DNA from: Paracoccaceae bacterium
GTDB lineage: Bacteria; Pseudomonadota; Alphaproteobacteria; Rhodobacterales; Rhodobacteraceae
Direction of reading: 5' to 3'
Length of the DNA: 64,000 nt
NCBI GenBank assembly: GCA_009773375.1
Contig: WRPH01000005.1
Span: 1-64,000, forward strand
A model generated the notes under the pieces. That model had not been told where the DNA came from. It saw only the letters and a program-made list of their open reading frames with translations, and made no database searches. Shown piece by piece: positions 7,478 through 18,443 of this stretch (position 1 is the stretch's first letter; every line of letters starts with the position of its first letter). The position numbers and the translations under genes were made by a program.

Positions 7478-8754
7478 CCGATGATCCCGCCACGCTGTGG
7501 CACGCAACCGCCGCCGCTTTGCCAGCCTATCCCAGCCTGTCAGGCCCGGCAGAGGCCGATCTGCTGGTGATCGGCGGCGGCTTTTCCGGCCTTTCCACTG
7601 CGCTGCATGCCGCCGAGGCTGGCCTGTCGGTGATCTTGCTGGAGGCCCATCGCATCGCTTGGGGGGCCACCGGGCGCAACGCCGGTTTCGTGGTGCCAAA
7701 CTTCGCCAAGGTCGACCCTGATGCCATCCGCGCCAAACTGGGCACCAAGGCCGAGACGCTGATCACCATGGCGGCAGGCAGCGGCGATCTTGTCTTCGAT
7801 CTGATCCGCCGCCACGCGATTGCCTGCGAAGCGCAACAGGTCGGCTGGATTCAGCCCTCGCACAGCGAGGCCGCCTTCGCCAAGGCACAAGACCGCGTGC
7901 GGCAATGGTCGGCGCTGGCCCGGCCTGTGCACCTGCTGAACGCTGCCGAAGTCACCGCCCTCACGGGGGTAAACGGCTGGCGCGGTGGCTGGATAGACCG
8001 GTCGGGCGGCGTGCTGAACCCGGTCGGCTTTGCCCGAGGTCTGGCGCGGGCCGCAAACGCGGCAGGGGTGCGGATTCATGACTCCTCGCCCGTGACCGGC
8101 CTGCACCGCCACGGCACCGACTGGCAGGCGATCACGCCAAACGGCAAGATCACTGCGCGCCGGGTGGTGATGGCGACGAACGCCTATGTCGGCGATTTGT
8201 GGCCCAGACTGGCGCGCAGCTTCTTTCCGTTGCAGGTGTTTCAAGTGGCCACCGCGCCACTGCCGCTCAGCGTCCGCAGCCGCCTGCTGCCCGAAGGTCA
8301 ATGCGTTTCCGACAGCCGCCGCAATCTGTTCACTTTCCGCTTCGACGCGCAAAACCGCCTGATCAGCGGCGGCATGCACATTCTGTCGCTTGGTGCCAAA
8401 GCCCGCGTCCCCGCAGCAATCCACCGCCGCATGGCAAGATTTTTGCAGCTGCCAGACCTGCCGCCGCTCGCCTACCAGTGGTCCGGCATGGCGGCGGTAA
8501 TGCCGGATTTTCTGCCGCGCGTGGTCGAACTTGCGCCGGGTCTGATAGCCGGTTTTGCCTGCAACGGGCGCGGCATCGCGCTGTCCACCGCAATGGGGCA
8601 GCAACTCGCCGATTGGGCAAACGGCACACCTGCCGAGGCGCTTGCGCTGCCACTGAACCCCGCCAACCCGATCCCGCTGCACGCGCTGTCACGCCTCGCG
8701 CCGAACGCCTTGCTGCCGCTCAACATCATCCGCGATGGTCTGGAAAGCCGCTAG
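7474..8754 (+). CDS. FAD-dependent amine/amino acid oxidoreductase (DadA/PuuB-like)
   Basis: The 426-residue protein begins at ATG 7474, overlapping the livM stop. It has an N-terminal FAD-binding Rossmann motif (LLVIGGGFSGL, glycines at 34-39), then WGATGRNAGFV, which is characteristic of the DAO family including gamma-glutamylputrescine oxidase and D-amino acid dehydrogenase-like enzymes. The C-terminal FAD segment is PGLIAGFACNGRGIALSTAMG. These enzymes oxidise a C-N bond of a primary or secondary amine. Coupling to livM says the imported solute, or its product, is probably an amine or amino acid. The exact substrate is not readable. Confidence 0.85.
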   Translation: MTDDPATLWHATAAALPAYPSLSGPAEADLLVIGGGFSGLSTALHAAEAGLSVILLEAHRIAWGATGRNAGFVVPNFAKVDPDAIRAKLGTKAETLITMAAGSGDLVFDLIRRHAIACEAQQVGWIQPSHSEAAFAKAQDRVRQWSALARPVHLLNAAEVTALTGVNGWRGGWIDRSGGVLNPVGFARGLARAANAAGVRIHDSSPVTGLHRHGTDWQAITPNGKITARRVVMATNAYVGDLWPRLARSFFPLQVFQVATAPLPLSVRSRLLPEGQCVSDSRRNLFTFRFDAQNRLISGGMHILSLGAKARVPAAIHRRMARFLQLPDLPPLAYQWSGMAAVMPDFLPRVVELAPGLIAGFACNGRGIALSTAMGQQLADWANGTPAEALALPLNPANPIPLHALSRLAPNALLPLNIIRDGLESR

Positions 8755-8762
8755 CTGTGCCG

Positions 8763-11132
<2,370 letters not shown>

Positions 11133-11136
11133 CGCC

Positions 11137-12195
11137 ATGACAAAGCGCCAGAACTGGACAACCGAGCCGTGGGCCGACAGCGAACTGCTCGAATGCGCCA
11201 TGGTGATCCCCGAAACCGAAGATTGCGCCACCATCGCCTTTCGTGCGCCATCAGGCGCTTGGTTCGATTATCAGCCGGGCCAGTTCCTGACCTTCGATCT
11301 GCCGGTGCCCGGCGGCACCATCCAGCGCACCTATACGATCTCGTCCTCGCCATCGCGGCCGCTGTCGATTTCCATCACCATCAAGGCACAGCCGGGGTCC
11401 ATCGGCACGCGCTGGTTGCTGGATCATCTGAAACCGGGCATGCGGCTGCGCGCCTATGGGGCTGCGGGGCAATTCACCTCGCTGCGGCACCCGGCGCGGA
11501 AATATCTGTTCATCTCGGCAGGCTCTGGCATCACCCCGATGATGTCGATGACCACCTGGGCATGGGATTCGGGCGAAATGCCGGACATCGTCTTTGTGCA
11601 TGCCGCGCGCAAACCGTCTGATATCATCTTCAAGAACCGGCTGGAGCAATTCGCCAGCCGCGTCCCCGGCCTGCAACTGCGCTTTACTGTCGAGCAGGTC
11701 GAGCCGTTCTCGGTCTGGCCCGGTTATCGCGGGCGGCTGTCGCAGATCATGCTTGGCCTGATGGCCCCCGACTATCTGGAACGTGAAGTGTTCTGCTGCG
11801 GCCCGGAACCCTTCATGAAATCGGTGCGGGAAATGCTGGGGTCACTCGGCTTTGATCTGGCGCATTACCACGAGGAAAGCTTCGGCGCGCCTGCCTTGCA
11901 AGAGGTGCCGGTTGAACCTGCCGCGCCTGCCGTCGCCGCCGTGATGTCTTTCGCAGGCTCGGGCAAGACCGCCGCCTGTGACGGCAGCGAAACCGTGCTG
12001 ACGCTTGCCAAGCGCGCCGGGCTGAACATTCCGTCCAGCTGCAACTTCGGGCTCTGCGGCACCTGCAAAGTGCGCAAACTGTCCGGCGAGGTGATCATGG
12101 TACACAATGGCGGGATTTCAGACGATGAAATCGCCGCGGATTACATCCTGGCCTGCTGTTCGCGCCCGCAAGGCGATGTCACGATCGACCTCTGA
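11137..12195 (+). CDS. gbcB: Oxygenase reductase component (GbcB-like)
   Basis: This 352-residue flavin reductase passes electrons from NAD(P)H to the Rieske oxygenase. It has an FAD domain with RTYTISSSP, an NAD domain opening at ISAGSGITPMMSM, FCCGPEPFM before the linker, and a C-terminal plant-type [2Fe-2S] ferredoxin domain with ligands in CNFGLCGTC and a distal Cys in ILACCSRP. The layout is that of hybrid cluster-free GbcB/class IB reductases. It starts four bases after the gbcA-like stop, so the two form one operon under the divergent LysR regulator. Confidence 0.85.
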   Translation: MTKRQNWTTEPWADSELLECAMVIPETEDCATIAFRAPSGAWFDYQPGQFLTFDLPVPGGTIQRTYTISSSPSRPLSISITIKAQPGSIGTRWLLDHLKPGMRLRAYGAAGQFTSLRHPARKYLFISAGSGITPMMSMTTWAWDSGEMPDIVFVHAARKPSDIIFKNRLEQFASRVPGLQLRFTVEQVEPFSVWPGYRGRLSQIMLGLMAPDYLEREVFCCGPEPFMKSVREMLGSLGFDLAHYHEESFGAPALQEVPVEPAAPAVAAVMSFAGSGKTAACDGSETVLTLAKRAGLNIPSSCNFGLCGTCKVRKLSGEVIMVHNGGISDDEIAADYILACCSRPQGDVTIDL

Positions 12196-12216
12196 CGCAA
12201 CCCGGACAAAAGGCCA

Positions 12217-12253
12217 AATTCGCGCGGGCCGGGCACCGTCTGCCCGCGCAATT
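12217..12253. terminator. Hairpin after the Rieske reductase gene
   Basis: GCGCGGGC (12222-12229) pairs with GCCCGCGC (12242-12249), extended by AATT on both sides with one bulge. It follows the reductase stop by about 25 bases. There is no long T run, so it is a probable rather than certain terminator for the rightward operon. Confidence 0.4.
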
Positions 12254-12308
12254 CTGAACAAATCGTTAATGGCCTAACGCAAGCTATTGATTTTACACGC
12301 GTGCAACG

Positions 12309-12326
12309 CTGTCCACACGTGGACAG
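12309..12326 (-). repeat. 18-bp palindrome directly after a stop codon (copy 1)
   Basis: An 8-bp inverted repeat with a 2-bp centre lies immediately after the TAA (12327-12329) of the leftward hydroxybutyryl-CoA dehydrogenase gene. Read on the gene strand, its core is TGTCCACGTGTGGACA, identical to the core at 56821-56836 after lpxK. It may act as a transcript-end hairpin; there is no T run. Confidence 0.7.
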
Positions 12327-13202
12327 TTACCGTGTCGGAACCGGAACCTCGCCGCGATAGTCGTAGAAGCCCCGCTGGGTCTTCCGGCCCAACCAGCCCG
12401 CCTCGACATATTTCGACAGCAGCGGGCAGGGCCGATACTTGGTATCCCCCAGCCCTTCATGCAGCACGTTCATGATCGCCAGACAGGTATCCAGCCCGAT
12501 GAAATCCGCCAGCTCCAGCGGCCCCATCGGATGGTTGGCCCCCAGTTTCAGGCTTTCATCAATCGACTTCACCGACCCCACGCCCTCATACAGCGTATAA
12601 ACCGCCTCGTTGATCATCGGCATCAGAATCCGGTTGACGATGAAGGCAGGGAAATCCTCGGCGCTGGCGGCGGTCTTGCCCAGCTTGCCAACCACGGCCA
12701 GCAGCGTATCGTAGGTTTCCTTATCCGTCGCGATGCCCCGGATCAGCTCCACCAGCTGCATCACCGGAACCGGGTTCATGAAGTGGAAGCCCATGAACTT
12801 TTCCGGCCGATCCGTCCGGCTGGCCAGCCGGGTGATCGAGATCGACGAGGTGTTCGAGGTCAGGATCGTCTGCGGCGCCAGATGCGGCAACAGCCCGTCA
12901 AAGATCTGCTGCTTGATATTCTCGCGCTCCGTCGCCGCCTCGATGATCAGATCGCAAGGCCCCAGATCAGCCAGCGTCAGCGTCGTCTTGATCCGCCCGA
13001 TGGCGGCAGCCTTGTCTTCAGCCGCAAGCTTGCCCCGGCTGACCTGCCGCTCCATATTCTTGTCGATCGTCGCCACAGCTTTCGACAGCATGTCGGGATT
13101 CACATCGTTCAGCAGCACATCAAAGCCCGCCTGCGCGAAAACATGCGCGATGCCGTTGCCCATTTGCCCCGCCCCAACGATGCCAACCGACCGGATTTCC
13201 AT
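12327..13202 (-). CDS. hbd: 3-hydroxybutyryl-CoA dehydrogenase
   Basis: The 291-residue cytosolic enzyme reversibly oxidises 3-hydroxyacyl-CoA with NAD(P). It has the N-terminal dinucleotide-binding motif [13 protein letters not shown] (glycines from residue 10), the catalytic His region [17 protein letters not shown], and a C-terminal helical dimerisation domain with [18 protein letters not shown]. Length fits the single-function Hbd/PaaH family rather than the fused FadB. In this organism it could serve polyhydroxybutyrate and acetoacetyl-CoA metabolism feeding the ethylmalonyl-CoA pathway. etfBA lies just upstream on the same strand, separated by the DUF6473 gene on the other strand. Confidence 0.93.
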   Translation of the reverse strand: MEIRSVGIVGAGQMGNGIAHVFAQAGFDVLLNDVNPDMLSKAVATIDKNMERQVSRGKLAAEDKAAAIGRIKTTLTLADLGPCDLIIEAATERENIKQQIFDGLLPHLAPQTILTSNTSSISITRLASRTDRPEKFMGFHFMNPVPVMQLVELIRGIATDKETYDTLLAVVGKLGKTAASAEDFPAFIVNRILMPMINEAVYTLYEGVGSVKSIDESLKLGANHPMGPLELADFIGLDTCLAIMNVLHEGLGDTKYRPCPLLSKYVEAGWLGRKTQRGFYDYRGEVPVPTR

Positions 13203-13364
13203 GCCTTGCCCCTTTACGTTTCAGCGGCACTTAAGCAGGGCAGGCGCGGCGGCGCAAGCCTGCGCGGGGCAGGAACAATTTGCGGCAAATGCCCGCATTA
13301 GCAATTTGGAAATCCGATTCGGGCAACCTCATGGATGGGTGTGAAGACTTTTGGGGTGGGTGCT

Positions 13365-14192
13365 ATGGCCTATGTATTTCCCGGCGCGGGGGCGCTGGAC
13401 TATTTTCCATGCCGTTATGGCAACTCGCGGATTTTGTTCCGCGGGCCAAAGCGGGATATCGAGCGGGCCTATGTCGCGGCTCTGGGGGGAACCGAAACGT
13501 ACGGCAAGTTCGTGTCCGATCCGTTTCCGGACCTGATTGAACGGGAACTCGGGCTACCCGTCGCGAATCTGGGCTGCATCAATGCCGGGCCGGATGTGTT
13601 CCTGAATGAACAGGCGGTAACGACAATCGCAGCGCAAGCCTGCATCACGGTCGTGCAGGTGCTGGGCGCGCAGAATTTGTCAAACCGCTATTACGCGGTG
13701 CATCCGCGCCGGAATGATCGGTTTCTGGGGGCGACACCGCTGTTGCGCCATATCTTTCCGCGGGTGGATTTCACCGAATTCAACTTTACCCGCCACATGT
13801 TGATGGCGCTGCAACGTGCCTCAGCAGATCGGTTTGAGGTGGTGGCGGAAGAGTTGCGCGCAGCGTGGGTGGCCCGGATGACCTTGCTACTGGCACGACT
13901 GCCGGGGCCGGTGATCTTGCTGTGGATGTCCGATGCACCGCCCCCGTCACCGACGCGCCGGGTCGATCTGGGGCACAATCCGATACTGGTGGATGCTGAA
14001 ATGGTTGCGGCGGTGCGGGGGCCAAAGACGACCTATGTCGAGGCTGTGATCAGCCCGGAAGCGCTGTCGCAGGGGGTCGAAGGCATGGCATTCGCGCCGA
14101 TGGAAGCCCCTGCTGCTGCGGGGCTGCCCGGCCCTGCGGCGCATCGGGAAGTTGCCGACTTGCTACTGCCGGTAATCCACAAGCTGTTATGA
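13365..14192 (+). CDS. DUF6473 family protein
   Basis: The 275-residue protein starts at ATG 13365, which gives the usual family opening AYVFPGAGALDYFPCRYGNSR and has a GGGGTGGG stretch upstream. The family is widespread in Rhodobacteraceae and has no established function. Visible features are the FRGPKRD segment near residue 30 and a VANLGCINAGPDVFL segment near residue 65, reminiscent of SGNH-like or glycan-related folds, though that is only a resemblance. It stands alone between two leftward units. Confidence 0.75.
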   Translation: MAYVFPGAGALDYFPCRYGNSRILFRGPKRDIERAYVAALGGTETYGKFVSDPFPDLIERELGLPVANLGCINAGPDVFLNEQAVTTIAAQACITVVQVLGAQNLSNRYYAVHPRRNDRFLGATPLLRHIFPRVDFTEFNFTRHMLMALQRASADRFEVVAEELRAAWVARMTLLLARLPGPVILLWMSDAPPPSPTRRVDLGHNPILVDAEMVAAVRGPKTTYVEAVISPEALSQGVEGMAFAPMEAPAAAGLPGPAAHREVADLLLPVIHKLL

Positions 14193-14194
14193 AA

Positions 14195-14217
14195 AAGGGC
14201 GCCCAAAAGGCGCCCTT
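14195..14217 (-). terminator. Intrinsic terminator of etfA
   Basis: A perfect 9-bp stem (AAGGGCGCC at 14195-14203, complement at 14209-14217) has a 5-nt loop and is followed on the minus strand by TTTTTC. It lies between the convergent DUF6473 and etfA genes and should end etfBA transcription; it can also form on the plus strand. Confidence 0.85.
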
Positions 14218-14241
14218 CCGCTTGCGGCAAGAGGCCGAAGC

Positions 14242-15168
14242 TTAAAGCTTTTCAACCAGTTCCGGCACAGCGGTAAACAGGTCAGCAACCAGACCGTAAT
14301 CGGCAACCTGGAAGATCGGTGCTTCTTCGTCCTTGTTGATCGCAACGATGACCTTGGAGTCTTTCATGCCTGCCAAATGCTGGATCGCGCCGGAAATCCC
14401 GACTGCGACATACAGCTGCGGCGCCACGACCTTGCCGGTCTGACCCACTTGCCAATCGTTCGGCGCATAGCCCGAGTCGACAGCGGCACGCGAGGCACCA
14501 ACGGCGGCACCCAGTTTGTCAGCCAGCTTCTCGATCAACGCGAAGTCGGCTTGGCTGCCAACGCCGCGGCCACCAGACACAACGATGCCTGCCGAGGTCA
14601 GTTCAGGACGATCCGAGGTCGCAACCTTGTCTTCAACCCACGCCGACAAGCCAGCTTCGCCCGGCCCGCCGATTTTCTCGACCACAGCTGAACCGCCAGC
14701 AGCAACAGCGGTAAAGCTGGCGGTGCGCACGGTGAAAACCTTCTTTGCGTCGGCGGATTTCACGGTTTGCACCGCGTTGCCTGCGTAGATCGGGCGTTCG
14801 AACGTGTCGGCGTCGACCACAGCGGTCACGTCCGACATCACCATCACGTCAAGCAGGGCTGCCACACGCGGCAGCACGTTCTTGTTGAACGCGGTCGCAG
14901 CGCCACAAATGTGGCTGTAACCACCGGCGAGGCCGACCACCAAAGCAGCGGTTGATTCGGCCATGCCGTGGCAGTAGGCGTGATCCTCGGCGAACAATAC
15001 CTTGGAAACACCAGAGAATTTCGCAGCTTCAGCAGCAGCGGCGTCGCCGCCCGTGCCAGCCACCAGCACATGCACCTCACCCAGAGACGCAACGGCTGCA
15101 AGGGTTTTGCCAACGGCATCCGCCGCCAACGCGCCTTCGTTCACATCCGCAATCAGCAGAACGGCCAT
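14242..15168 (-). CDS. etfA: Electron transfer flavoprotein alpha subunit
   Basis: The 308-residue protein carries the FAD of the electron transfer flavoprotein, which takes electrons from acyl-CoA dehydrogenases to ETF:quinone oxidoreductase. The FAD-binding C-terminal half shows SGGRGVG at residues 198-204, [37 protein letters not shown] (residues about 240-270) and the closing [17 protein letters not shown]. The ATG overlaps the etfB stop (TGATG), so both subunits are coupled. A likely electron donor in this window is the methylsuccinyl-CoA dehydrogenase at 29128. Confidence 0.95.
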   Translation of the reverse strand: MAVLLIADVNEGALAADAVGKTLAAVASLGEVHVLVAGTGGDAAAAEAAKFSGVSKVLFAEDHAYCHGMAESTAALVVGLAGGYSHICGAATAFNKNVLPRVAALLDVMVMSDVTAVVDADTFERPIYAGNAVQTVKSADAKKVFTVRTASFTAVAAGGSAVVEKIGGPGEAGLSAWVEDKVATSDRPELTSAGIVVSGGRGVGSQADFALIEKLADKLGAAVGASRAAVDSGYAPNDWQVGQTGKVVAPQLYVAVGISGAIQHLAGMKDSKVIVAINKDEEAPIFQVADYGLVADLFTAVPELVEKL

Positions 15169-15929
15169 CAGATCACCCCCGCTTCGTCTTTGAGTTTCGC
15201 AATCAGTTCATCCACCGAGGCAACCTTGACGCCCGCCTTGCGGCCGGCCGGTTCCACGGTTTTCAAAATGCTCAGGCGCGGTGCGACATCAACGCCGTAA
15301 TCGGCAGGCGTTTTCGCCGCCAGCGGCTTGGCCTTGGCCTTCATGATGTTCGGCAGCGACGCATAGCGCGGCTCGTTCAAGCGCAGGTCGACCGAAACGA
15401 TGGTCGGCATTTTTACCGAAATCGTCTGCAGACCGCCATCGACTTCGCGGGTCACAACGGCCTTGTCACCGTCAATCGCCAGTTCCGACACGAAGGTCGC
15501 CTGCGACCAACCCAGCAGAGCCGACAGCATCTGGCCGGTAGCATTCATATCGTTATCAATGGCTTGCTTGCCACAGAGCACGATGCCGGGGGCTTCTTCC
15601 TTGACCACGGCGGCCAGCAGTTTGGCGACAGCCAGCGGTTCAATGTCGGTGTGCACATCGGCGGTCGCTTCAATCAGGATCGCCCGATCCGCGCCCATAG
15701 CCAAAGCGGTCCGCAAGGTTTCCTGCGATTGCTTGACGCCGATCGACACCACGACAACCTCGGTCGCGACGCCCTTTTCCTTCAACCGGATCGCCTCTTC
15801 CACGGCAATCTCATCAAAGGGGTTCATCGACATTTTCACATTGGCCAGATCGACACCCGATCCATCCGCCTTGACGCGAACCTTCACGTTATAGTCGATC
15901 ACACGTTTGACAGGTACGAGCACCTTCAT
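15168..15929 (-). CDS. etfB: Electron transfer flavoprotein beta subunit
   Basis: This 253-residue AMP-binding subunit begins [17 protein letters not shown] and contains the ETF-beta pattern [19 protein letters not shown] and [25 protein letters not shown] recognition loop for acyl-CoA dehydrogenases lies near [16 protein letters not shown] (residues about 190-205). It is the first gene of the etfBA operon, with a 114-bp leader region between it and the upstream adenosyltransferase gene. Confidence 0.95.
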   Translation of the reverse strand: MKVLVPVKRVIDYNVKVRVKADGSGVDLANVKMSMNPFDEIAVEEAIRLKEKGVATEVVVVSIGVKQSQETLRTALAMGADRAILIEATADVHTDIEPLAVAKLLAAVVKEEAPGIVLCGKQAIDNDMNATGQMLSALLGWSQATFVSELAIDGDKAVVTREVDGGLQTISVKMPTIVSVDLRLNEPRYASLPNIMKAKAKPLAAKTPADYGVDVAPRLSILKTVEPAGRKAGVKVASVDELIAKLKDEAGVI

Positions 15930-16043
15930 GCGTCTCTCCGTTCATTGGCCCAAGGGCCGTTCAAGCTCTCGGCGCCGTCATATCGCGTTGGAGGCCGGGG
16001 CAACAGATCAAAACCGACAGAAAGTTACCGTGCGACGTCGCGG

Positions 16044-16616
16044 TTAGCGCGTCAGCCCCGGCACCCACAACACGTCATCTTTACCATCATTGTTGGCGAT
16101 GCGCCCCGCGACAAAGAACCAATCTGACAGCCGGTTGAGGTACTTCACCGCTTCGGCATTCACCTCTTCCATCGTCGCCAGTTCCACCACAAGGCGTTCA
16201 GCCCGCCGACAGACCGTCCGGCACAGGTGCAGTTGTGCGGCCAAGGCCGATCCGCCCGGCAGAATAAAGCTGCGCAGCGGCGTCAGCCGGGCGTTCATCA
16301 CGTCAATTTCGGCTTCCAGACGCAGGACTTGCGGCGCGATCATCCGCAGCGGCGGATACGCGGCCTCGGCATCCTTGTACATGTCGGGCGTGCACAGATC
16401 GGCGCCCAGATCAAAAAGATCGTTTGAAATCCGCTGCAAAGCGGCGTCCATCTCGCCGCTGGAATGTTGACGGGCCAGACCAACCGTGGCGTTGGTTTCA
16501 TCGACGGTGCCGTAAGCGTTCACGCGCGTGGAGTGTTTGGCCACCCGCGCGCCGTTGCCCAGGGCGGTTTCACCGGCATCGCCGGTCTTGGTGTAGATTT
16601 TCGACAGAACGACCAT
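16044..16616 (-). CDS. PduO-type cob(I)alamin adenosyltransferase
   Basis: The 190-residue enzyme transfers adenosyl from ATP to cob(I)alamin, making coenzyme B12. PduO-family motifs are all visible: YTKTGDAGET near the N-terminus (ATP site), YGTVDETNATVGLAR around residue 36, CRRAERLVVEL and LNRLSDWFFVAGR. Adenosylcobalamin is required by ethylmalonyl-CoA and methylmalonyl-CoA mutases of the ethylmalonyl-CoA pathway, which fits the nearby etfBA and the mcd gene. It overlaps the upstream HIG1-like gene by one base. Confidence 0.92.
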   Translation of the reverse strand: MVVLSKIYTKTGDAGETALGNGARVAKHSTRVNAYGTVDETNATVGLARQHSSGEMDAALQRISNDLFDLGADLCTPDMYKDAEAAYPPLRMIAPQVLRLEAEIDVMNARLTPLRSFILPGGSALAAQLHLCRTVCRRAERLVVELATMEEVNAEAVKYLNRLSDWFFVAGRIANNDGKDDVLWVPGLTR

Positions 16617-16825
16617 CAGTTGCCCCCTTGGCTACGGAAATAGGCGAAGCCGACGATCAGGATGACGGCCACCGCCTGCGCAATGATGCGATAGCGCATC
16701 AGCCGATTCGAGTGGTTGCGGTTGAACTCGCCGCCCTTGGCAAAGCCACCTATGCCGATCATCAGGATGATCAGCACGACAAAACAGGCAATCATGCCAA
16801 GAATGAAAATCGGATCGCTGAGCAT
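16616..16825 (-). CDS. Twin-transmembrane HIG1-domain-like protein
   Basis: This 69-residue membrane protein has two hydrophobic helices (about residues 5-27 and 45-63) joined by a charged loop, GEFNRNHSNRLMRYRI. The RxxRLMRxRIxxQ pattern matches the HIG1 domain (hypoxia-induced gene 1), which in alphaproteobacteria includes small proteins implicated in respiratory complexes. Function here is unproven. It is coupled to the downstream cobalamin adenosyltransferase gene by an overlapping start and stop. Confidence 0.75.
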   Translation of the reverse strand: MLSDPIFILGMIACFVVLIILMIGIGGFAKGGEFNRNHSNRLMRYRIIAQAVAVILIVGFAYFRSQGGN

Positions 16826-16936
16826 GGGTGGCTCCTTTCGTTGGCCTCTGATTTAGGGGCATCGCGCGAAAAAGCGAGCCTGAAAACGCCGCAGCCCGGT
16901 GGTTGCGGTCATTCATCGCGACAAAAGCGTGCCGCA

Positions 16937-17761
16937 TCAGCCCTTGGCGATCATCCAATCCAGCAACCGGGTTGGCAGAATGCGGCGGGCAATACCCATC
17001 AGGTGCGTTGGAGTCGTGACAAAATACCGCGCCTTGGGCCGGGGGCTTTCCAGCGCGTGAATCAGCTTTTCGGTCACCGCCGAGGCGGGTAGTTCCCATT
17101 TGTCAGGACCAGCGCTTTCATAAAGCCGACTGCGCAGGCCACGGTATTCTTCGGATCGCGCCGAATTTTCCCAATCAATCCAGCGTTCAAAATGCGGGAT
17201 TGCCTTTTCACGGATCGAAGAGGTGATCGGCCCCGGTTCGATCAGAATAACCTTGATGCCGGTATCGGCCATCTCGATGCGCAGCACGTCGGTCAGCCCT
17301 TCCATGGCGAATTTGGTTGCCACATAGGCGCCGCGCCACTTCAAGGCGACCAAGCCAAGCACCGAGGAACAGTTGATAATCCGCCCGCCACCCTGCGCGC
17401 GCATCAGCGGAATCACCCGGCGGGTCAGGTCGTGATAGCCAAACAGGTTAGTCTCAAAGATCGCCCGCAGCGCGCCGCGCGGCAGGTCTTCCACCGCGCC
17501 GGGGCAGGCAAAAGCACCGTTGTTATACAAGGCATCCAGCTTGCCGCCGGTGCGCGTCACCACCTCGGCCACCGCGGCTTCGACGCTGGCCTCGTCGGCG
17601 TAATCCAGCACAAAGCTTTCCAGCCCCTCACCGCGCAACCGCTCGCAATCAGGTTCCTGACGGCAGGTTGCGAACACCCGCCAGCCGCGCGCGCGCAGGC
17701 CGCGTGCCGCGTCAAGGCCGATGCCCGAAGAGCATCCTGTGATCAGAATCGTGCGTTGCAT
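16937..17761 (-). CDS. Short-chain dehydrogenase/reductase
   Basis: The 274-residue enzyme is a classical-type SDR. It has the cofactor motif TGCSSGIG near residue 8, NNGAF in the NNAG position, the catalytic Ser in INCSSVLG, and YVATK as the Tyr-x-x-x-Lys pair. The long C-terminal substrate region (IPHFERWIDWENSARS) resembles SDRs annotated as retinol dehydrogenase-like or lipid-acting. The substrate is unknown. It is transcribed alone on the minus strand. Confidence 0.88.
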   Translation of the reverse strand: MQRTILITGCSSGIGLDAARGLRARGWRVFATCRQEPDCERLRGEGLESFVLDYADEASVEAAVAEVVTRTGGKLDALYNNGAFACPGAVEDLPRGALRAIFETNLFGYHDLTRRVIPLMRAQGGGRIINCSSVLGLVALKWRGAYVATKFAMEGLTDVLRIEMADTGIKVILIEPGPITSSIREKAIPHFERWIDWENSARSEEYRGLRSRLYESAGPDKWELPASAVTEKLIHALESPRPKARYFVTTPTHLMGIARRILPTRLLDWMIAKG

Positions 17762-17828
17762 GCCTGTGCCCTTTTTGGGTTTTTCCCATTCCTAGGCGCG
17801 GGCGGCAGATTGGGCAATGCCGGTCAGA

Positions 17829-18284
17829 TCATTCCGACAGCAAGCGGGCGGCGATATAGCCTTCGACGCCATCGCCTTCGATCCGGATCAACGCCCAGCC
17901 ATCAGGGCCATCGCCCTCCGCCACCACCAACACCGATTCGCCACGCACCAGCCGACCGACCACGTCAAAATCCTTGCCGGGACCAGAGCGGACATTGGCG
18001 GATTTTGCAGTCACTTGCAGCAAGCGGCCTTCAGCCGGGATAACAGCACCGGGTTCAACCACAACAGTTTCTTCCACAACCGGGATATCCATTACAGGCT
18101 GACTTGGCGCAAAAGCCGCCTTGGTCGCAGCGATCTCGGCGACAGACGCCAAGGGGGCCTCAACCACGACCACAGTGGGTTCGGATTGTGGCATCAAGCC
18201 AAACCGCTGCTGGCCGCGATCCTGACCGCCGATCAGCAGCGCAAGAAACAAGCCACCACATAAAAGCAAAGTCAGTCGGATCAT
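17829..18284 (-). CDS. Exported bacterial SH3-domain protein
   Basis: The 151-residue protein starts with a hydrophobic signal or anchor ([20 protein letters not shown]), then a Val/Pro-rich linker, and ends with a bacterial SH3 (SH3b) domain ([21 protein letters not shown]...[21 protein letters not shown]). Such domains typically bind cell-wall peptides, so it probably acts in the periplasm on or near peptidoglycan. No catalytic domain is attached. It is divergent from parC. Confidence 0.8.
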   Translation of the reverse strand: MIRLTLLLCGGLFLALLIGGQDRGQQRFGLMPQSEPTVVVVEAPLASVAEIAATKAAFAPSQPVMDIPVVEETVVVEPGAVIPAEGRLLQVTAKSANVRSGPGKDFDVVGRLVRGESVLVVAEGDGPDGWALIRIEGDGVEGYIAARLLSE

Positions 18285-18443
18285 CTACGCACGCATCCCC
18301 ACTCGTTCAGGCGTTGTTTAGCATGGATTTGCGGAAATCGGGGCGGAAAAGCAGCAGATTATTCCCCGTCGCAAAGGGATTGCCAAAGCCAGCCTGACGT
18401 TTTCCGTCTGGACCAGACCCGCCCTGCGCACTACACAACATCC

